A DNA stretch of 64,000 nt from a bacterium. Its GTDB lineage: Bacteria > Actinomycetota > Acidimicrobiia > Spongiisociales > Spongiisociaceae. The notes under the pieces were generated by a model. The model was not told where the DNA came from and ran no database searches. It worked only from the letters and a program-made list of their open reading frames with translations. How positions within the stretch are numbered: position 1 is the first letter of the stretch; each line of letters starts with the position of its first letter. Positions 59,874-64,000 of the stretch are shown here, piece by piece. Made by a program: the position numbers and the translations under genes. The stretch is from assembly GCA_028820935.1 (NCBI GenBank), contig JAPPHZ010000031.1:1-64000 (forward strand), in the 5' to 3' direction.

Positions 59874-61070
59874 GTGCCCGACCTCCTAGCAGCCACCCAG
59901 CACCTGTTCCCGGACCTGGTCGACCTGCGGCGGCTACTCCATCGATTCCCCGAGCAGGGCAACCACCTCCCGGAGACCCGCAGGATCGTGCTCGAGGCAC
60001 TGGAAGGCCTGCCTCTCGACATCGTGCTCCATGAGACCACCAGTGGGATCGTGGCGGTGCTGGAGGGTGATCATCCCGGCCCGGTGACCCTGCTGCGGGC
60101 CGACATGGACGCCCTACCGGTGACGGAAGCGACCGGCCTGGGATTCGCCAGCCGCCATGACGGCTTCATGCACGCCTGCGGGCATGATCTGCACACCGCC
60201 ATGCTGGTGGGGGCGGCACGGTTGCTGTCCTCCGTGAAGTCCGGCCTGGCGGGGACGGTGCTGTTCATGTTCCAGCCCGGTGAGGAAGGCTTCGCCGGGG
60301 CGCGTTTCATGCTCGAAGAGGGTCTGCTGTCCACGGTGAAGGACCGGCCCTCAAGCGCCTTCGCCTTCCATGTGAACACCTGGACGCGCACCGGCATGGT
60401 GTTCCACCGCAAGGGCCCGCAACTCGCCTCGGCCGATGAGGCGCGGGTCACGCTCCGGGGCAAGGGAGGTCATGCCTCGGCCCCTTACCTCTCCTGCGAC
60501 CCGATCCCGGTGGCGGCGGAGATCGTCCTGGCCACACAGACCGCCATCACCCGCCGTATCAACGTCTTCGAGCCGGGCGTGATCACCTTCGCCACCGTCG
60601 CGGCCGGGACCACCCACAACGTGATCCCCGAGACCGCCACAATGGTCGCAACCATCCGAGCCGTCTCCGAAAGTACCCGAGATCAGCTTCACGCCTTGAT
60701 CAACCGGGTGGTCCCGAGCATCGCGGCAGCCCACGGCGTGGAGGCCGAGGTCGAGATCAACCTGGGATATCCCGTGACCGTCAACGATCCCGATCACACA
60801 ACTTGGGTGGACACGGTGGCCCGCGACACCCTGGGCGACGATCGCGTGGCGTGGATGGATTCGCCGGTCATGGCCGCAGAGGACTGGGGATACGTGCTCC
60901 GGGAAGTGCCGGGAACCATGTCGTTGCTCGGGGCCTGCCCTCCTGACCTGGAACCGGGCCAGGCACCGGGGCTCCACGCCGATCGGGCCGTCTTCGACGA
61001 GGAGGCCATCATCACCGGCACGGCCATGCATGCCGCGGTGGCCCTATCGAACGGACGGAGGAACGAGTGA
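59874..61070 (+). CDS. M20-family amidohydrolase (N-acyl amino acid/hippurate hydrolase-like)
   Basis: 398 residues. Metal-binding and catalytic residues are in DMDALPVTE, HACGHDLHTAM and QPGEEGFAGARFM; the lid domain begins near residue 180. Family members remove acyl groups from amino acids or indole-3-acetyl-amino acids. The start is GTG 59874, 44 bases after the SDR. Convergent with the Mo-hydroxylase operon. Confidence 0.88.
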   Translation: MPDLLAATQHLFPDLVDLRRLLHRFPEQGNHLPETRRIVLEALEGLPLDIVLHETTSGIVAVLEGDHPGPVTLLRADMDALPVTEATGLGFASRHDGFMHACGHDLHTAMLVGAARLLSSVKSGLAGTVLFMFQPGEEGFAGARFMLEEGLLSTVKDRPSSAFAFHVNTWTRTGMVFHRKGPQLASADEARVTLRGKGGHASAPYLSCDPIPVAAEIVLATQTAITRRINVFEPGVITFATVAAGTTHNVIPETATMVATIRAVSESTRDQLHALINRVVPSIAAAHGVEAEVEINLGYPVTVNDPDHTTWVDTVARDTLGDDRVAWMDSPVMAAEDWGYVLREVPGTMSLLGACPPDLEPGQAPGLHADRAVFDEEAIITGTAMHAAVALSNGRRNE

Positions 61071-61106
61071 GCACTACCTCCCAAGAGCCGAGTAGCCGGC
61101 AGTAGG

Positions 61107-61122
61107 GACTCCGGCCGGAGTC
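61107..61122. terminator. Palindromic terminator between convergent genes
   Basis: GACTCCGGCCGGAGTC is a perfect 16-base palindrome, flanked by GGG and TCCC, between the stops at 61070 and 61144. A bidirectional terminator is likely. Confidence 0.55.
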
Positions 61123-61143
61123 TCCCCGGCCCGAGGCGCCTCC

Positions 61144-63414
61144 TCAGGCGATGTTCGCAGCGATCCGGCGGACCCGCTCCGGGCCCAGCGGCAGGCGGGT
61201 CACCTTCTCGGGACAACCCAGCGCGTCGGCCACGGCATTGGCGACGGCCGCCCCCACCGCGGTGATGCCTCCCTCACCCGCTCCCTTGACGCCGAGCGGA
61301 TTGAGCGGGCTGGGCGCTTCCTCGAGCAGCAGCACCTCCACTTCCGGCATCTCGGTGACCGTGGGCATCAGGTAGTCCATGAACGTGGCCGCCAGGGGCT
61401 GGCCGGACTCGTCGTAGGCGAAGTCCTCGAGTAGAGCGCCCCCGATGCCCTGGGCGGCGCCGCCGGCGATCTGGCCGTTGACCAGCTCCGGGTTGACCGC
61501 CTTGCCGACCTCGTAGCACACCACGAGCCGTTCCACCTCGACCCGGCCGGATTCGTGATCCACCCGGACGACCGCGGCGTGGATGCCGTATGGATACGCC
61601 ATATGGTCCACCGTGAACCAACCTTCGGCGGCCAGGCCGGGCTCGCCATCCGTCAGGCCGGGACGGAGCCTGCGCGCCACCTCACCGAGGGTGATGACCG
61701 GCCCGCCCGCCGAACCCCGGACGAACACCCGGCCCCGATCGATGATGAGGTCGTCCGGGTCGGCCTCCAGCACCGAGGCCGCCACATCCAAGGCCTTGCG
61801 CCGCACGCGGCGGGCAGCGATCAGCGTGGCGGAGCCGGACATGACGGTGACCCGGCTGGCGAAAGCGCCCATCCCGTAGGGGAGGTCATCGGTCTGGCCG
61901 TGACGTACCCGGACCGATTCGATGTCCACGCCCAGCGCGTCGGCACACACCTGTGCCAGCACCGTCTCGACACCCTGACCGATCGAGGCCACGCCGGTGA
62001 TCACCAGCACGTGCCCCGCCTCGTCCACCGTGACCTTCACCCCCTCGAACGGACCGAGACCGCTCTTCTCCACGAAAAACCCCATGCCGAGGCCCACCGA
62101 CTCGCCATCCGACCGTCTCCGGGCGAGGTCGGCCGTCAACCGCTCGTAGTCCAGGTACTCGAGTGTCCGATCCAGGAGACCCGGGTAGTCACCGGAGTCG
62201 TAGGTCAACTCGGTGCCGAGCGCGGTGATCCCCCGCTTGAAGGGCATGCGCTCCGGCAGGACCAGGTTGCGGCGGCGAACCTCGGCCGGGTCGAGACCGA
62301 GCCGGTGGGCTATGACGTCGATCAGACGCTCACGGACGAAGGTGCTCTCGTACCGGCCGGGGGCCCGGTAGGTACCGCACGGGGTCTTGTTGCTGAGCAT
62401 CACATGGCCACGGCTCCGGTATGCGGGCCAGGCGTACGGCCCCGGGAGCATGGAGGTGGTGAGCTCGGTGACCGTCACCTGATGGGTCCGCAGGTAGGCC
62501 CCCTGGTCCACCCAGAACTCGTCGACAACACCCCTGATCCAGCCGTCGGGTTCCACCGCCGCCCTTATCCGGTGGACCTGATCGCGGGAGTGGTTGGCGG
62601 CCAGCATGTGCTCCCGGCGATCCTCCACCCAGCGGATGGGGCGCCCCAGGCGGAGGGCGGCCAGGCACACCAGCACGTCCTCCGGATAGAGCTCTCCCCT
62701 GATCCCGAACCCTCCTCCCACGTGACCCTCCCGGAGCACGACGGCGGCGAGCGGGAGCCCGAGCATGGAGGCTATGGCCGCCCGGTTGTGGTGGGGTACC
62801 TTGGCGGCGCCGAACATCTCCAGCACCGATCTCATCGCGTCGTAGTGAGCCAGCGCTCCCCTGGTCTCCATGGGCACCCCGGAATGCCTCCCCACCGCCA
62901 ACTCCATCTCCACGACGACCTGAGCGTCCCCGAACGCCCCCTCGAGATCGCCGTAGGCCTTCTCCACCACCGTCGTCTCGACAGCCCCCGACCCCGCCGC
63001 CACCGGATCCACCACCGGATCGAGTTCCTCAATCTGGGCGAAGACCAGCTCGGCGGCGTCCTCGGCCAGGTAGGGGTCTTCGGCCAGCACGATCCCGACC
63101 GGCTCCCCCACGTAGCGAACGTGGTCGCCGGCGAGGATGGGTTGGCGGAACCGCTCCAAACCCTCCACCCAGGGCATACGGAAGTCGATCGGAGTTACGT
63201 CCCGAACGTCGTCGCCGGTCCAGACCGCCTCCACTCCGTCCATGGCGAGCGCCTCCGAGGTGTCGATCCCCAGCAACCGGCCGCGTGCCACCGGGGAACG
63301 CACCACCCTCATGTGCAGCTGGTCGGGAAGGGACAGGTCGGCGGCGAACCGGGCCTTTCCTGTCAGTAGTGGTCGGTCCTCGATCCGCTTGACCGAGCTA
63401 CCGACATAGCTCAT
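61144..63414 (-). CDS. Xanthine dehydrogenase family molybdopterin-binding subunit (CoxL/XdhA-like)
   Basis: 756 residues from ATG 63414, which overlaps the ferredoxin-like subunit stop by ATGA; a longer frame is in its shadow. The aldehyde-oxidase/xanthine-dehydrogenase hammerhead domain opens with RIEDRPLLTGKARFAADL. The Mo-site loop reads GTYRAPGRYEST in place of the CoxL-type AYRCSFR, so carbon monoxide oxidation is unlikely. The catalytic Glu is in KGAGEGGI near the C-terminus. Hydroxylates purines, N-heterocycles or aldehydes. Confidence 0.9.
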   Translation of the reverse strand: MSYVGSSVKRIEDRPLLTGKARFAADLSLPDQLHMRVVRSPVARGRLLGIDTSEALAMDGVEAVWTGDDVRDVTPIDFRMPWVEGLERFRQPILAGDHVRYVGEPVGIVLAEDPYLAEDAAELVFAQIEELDPVVDPVAAGSGAVETTVVEKAYGDLEGAFGDAQVVVEMELAVGRHSGVPMETRGALAHYDAMRSVLEMFGAAKVPHHNRAAIASMLGLPLAAVVLREGHVGGGFGIRGELYPEDVLVCLAALRLGRPIRWVEDRREHMLAANHSRDQVHRIRAAVEPDGWIRGVVDEFWVDQGAYLRTHQVTVTELTTSMLPGPYAWPAYRSRGHVMLSNKTPCGTYRAPGRYESTFVRERLIDVIAHRLGLDPAEVRRRNLVLPERMPFKRGITALGTELTYDSGDYPGLLDRTLEYLDYERLTADLARRRSDGESVGLGMGFFVEKSGLGPFEGVKVTVDEAGHVLVITGVASIGQGVETVLAQVCADALGVDIESVRVRHGQTDDLPYGMGAFASRVTVMSGSATLIAARRVRRKALDVAASVLEADPDDLIIDRGRVFVRGSAGGPVITLGEVARRLRPGLTDGEPGLAAEGWFTVDHMAYPYGIHAAVVRVDHESGRVEVERLVVCYEVGKAVNPELVNGQIAGGAAQGIGGALLEDFAYDESGQPLAATFMDYLMPTVTEMPEVEVLLLEEAPSPLNPLGVKGAGEGGITAVGAAVANAVADALGCPEKVTRLPLGPERVRRIAANIA

Positions 63415-63893
63415 CCCCGCATGACCTCGGCGGCCTGGCGCACCGACTTCAGTATGTTCTGGTACCCGGTGCAGCGGCACAGGTTGGAGGACAGCACGGC
63501 CCGCAGCTCGTCCTCGTCGGGATCGGGATGCTGTTCCAGGTACCCGGCCGCCAGCATCAGGAAGCCCGGAGTGCAGAAGCCGCACTGGAGCCCGTGGTTG
63601 TCCCAGAAGGCCTGCTGGATCGGATGGAGCCGGTCGCCGTCGGCCAGGTCCTCCACAGTGCGGAGGTCCATGCCCTCGCACTGGACGGCGAACATCAGGC
63701 AGGACCGGACCGGTTGGCCGTCGGCCAGGATCGTGCAGGCGCCGCACACGCCGTGCTCGCACCCCAGGTGGGTTCCAGTGAGGCCACAATCGTCCCGCAG
63801 GGTGTCTGCCAGGGTGCGCCGGGGCTCCACCCGGACCCGGTAGGACCGGCCGTTGACCGCGAGGGTGACTTCGACCTTGGTTCGCTCGCTCAT
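63411..63893 (-). CDS. [2Fe-2S] subunit of the Mo-hydroxylase
   Basis: 160 residues, typical for CoxS/XdhC-type small subunits. Cluster II is bound by CEHGVCGAC with a later Cys in VRSC (plant-ferredoxin part); cluster I by CGFC and CRC in the helical C-terminal half (GLQCGFCTPGFL, NLCRCTGYQN). It passes electrons from molybdenum to the FAD subunit, which is not in the window. Overlaps both neighbours by 4 bases. Confidence 0.92.
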   Translation of the reverse strand: MSERTKVEVTLAVNGRSYRVRVEPRRTLADTLRDDCGLTGTHLGCEHGVCGACTILADGQPVRSCLMFAVQCEGMDLRTVEDLADGDRLHPIQQAFWDNHGLQCGFCTPGFLMLAAGYLEQHPDPDEDELRAVLSSNLCRCTGYQNILKSVRQAAEVMRG

Positions 63894-64000
63894 GCGGGAA
63901 TCCTCTCGCTCTCGCTTACCAGCCTACGCAGCCGGGAGGGGGTTGCAGGCACCTCGGCGATCTCGACCCCGAGGGGCAACAGCGCATCGGCGACCGCGTT
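63890..64000 (-). CDS. C-terminus of a second Mo-hydroxylase large subunit (partial)
   Basis: 36 codons visible before a TGA that overlaps the ferredoxin-like gene start by ATGA. NAVADALLPLGVEI and TPSRLRRLV match the last residues of CoxL/XdhA large subunits; the complete one at 61144 has NAVADALGCPEKV at the same place. The rest is off the right edge. Confidence 0.7.
   Translation of the reverse strand, partial: NAVADALLPLGVEIAEVPATPSRLRRLVSESERIPA

Overview
The window is GC-rich DNA with frequent GTG/TTG starts, many 4-bp ATGA/GTGA gene overlaps and lipoproteins with Thr/Ala/Pro-rich linkers. This suits a free-living or host-associated actinobacterium. I lean towards an Acidimicrobiia-like lineage, which is an inference from style and gene content and not a marker-gene result. 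No rRNA, tRNA, CRISPR array or complete insertion sequence was seen.

Layout. 1-8.3 kb: a BMP-type (basic membrane protein/nucleoside) ABC transporter operon on the minus strand running off the left edge, an FAD oxidoreductase, a PaREP1/HEPN-like small protein, a membrane-anchored cyclophilin and a second, orphan BMP lipoprotein. 8.4-15 kb: two COG0402-type amidohydrolases, two short-chain dehydrogenases flanking a Rieske oxygenase, and an alpha/beta hydrolase. 15.1-20 kb: a divergent pair of an NrtR-like Nudix regulator and a von Willebrand A protein fused to an ARPP-1-type domain, then an XRE-cupin regulator, an unrecognised 442-residue protein and a tautomerase. 20.1-31.9 kb: a plus-strand catabolic operon of hydantoinase A, Asp/Glu/hydantoin racemase, a complete family-5 (dipeptide-type) ABC importer, hydantoinase B and an amidohydrolase. 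32-34.6 kb: a SAM-II-like riboswitch candidate ahead of a homocysteine S-methyltransferase, then an M24 peptidase. 34.7-44.8 kb: a PIN-toxin remnant and a long minus-strand run (adenosine deaminase, dihydroorotase/allantoinase-type hydrolase, amidohydrolase, unknown TIM-barrel-like protein, 2-hydroxyacid dehydrogenase, aminotransferase, epimerase, divergent M24 protein). 44.9-49.1 kb: a carboxymuconolactone-decarboxylase-like protein, cupins, a nitrilase-family amidohydrolase and a cyclase/formamidase. 49.3-51.7 kb: a frameshifted FN3/coiled-coil/LivJ fusion lipid-free secreted protein. 52.2-57.2 kb: an ECF transporter operon (S, T, two ATPases) fused transcriptionally to a uridine-phosphorylase-like enzyme and an ACMSD-like hydrolase, with a leader able to hide its own Shine-Dalgarno. 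57.3-64 kb: DEAD-box helicase, SDR, M20 amidohydrolase and a molybdenum hydroxylase operon running off the right edge.

The common theme is import and ring-opening or deamination of nitrogen heterocycles and amides (nucleosides, purines/pyrimidines, hydantoins), with three importer systems beside amidohydrolases, hydantoinases, deaminases and a Mo-hydroxylase. The most interesting signals outside ordinary metabolism are RNA and regulatory: the SAM-II-like leader, the overlapping promoter/operator between the Nudix regulator and the VWA-ARPP-1 protein, the ECF leader, and a small family of inverted-repeat elements.
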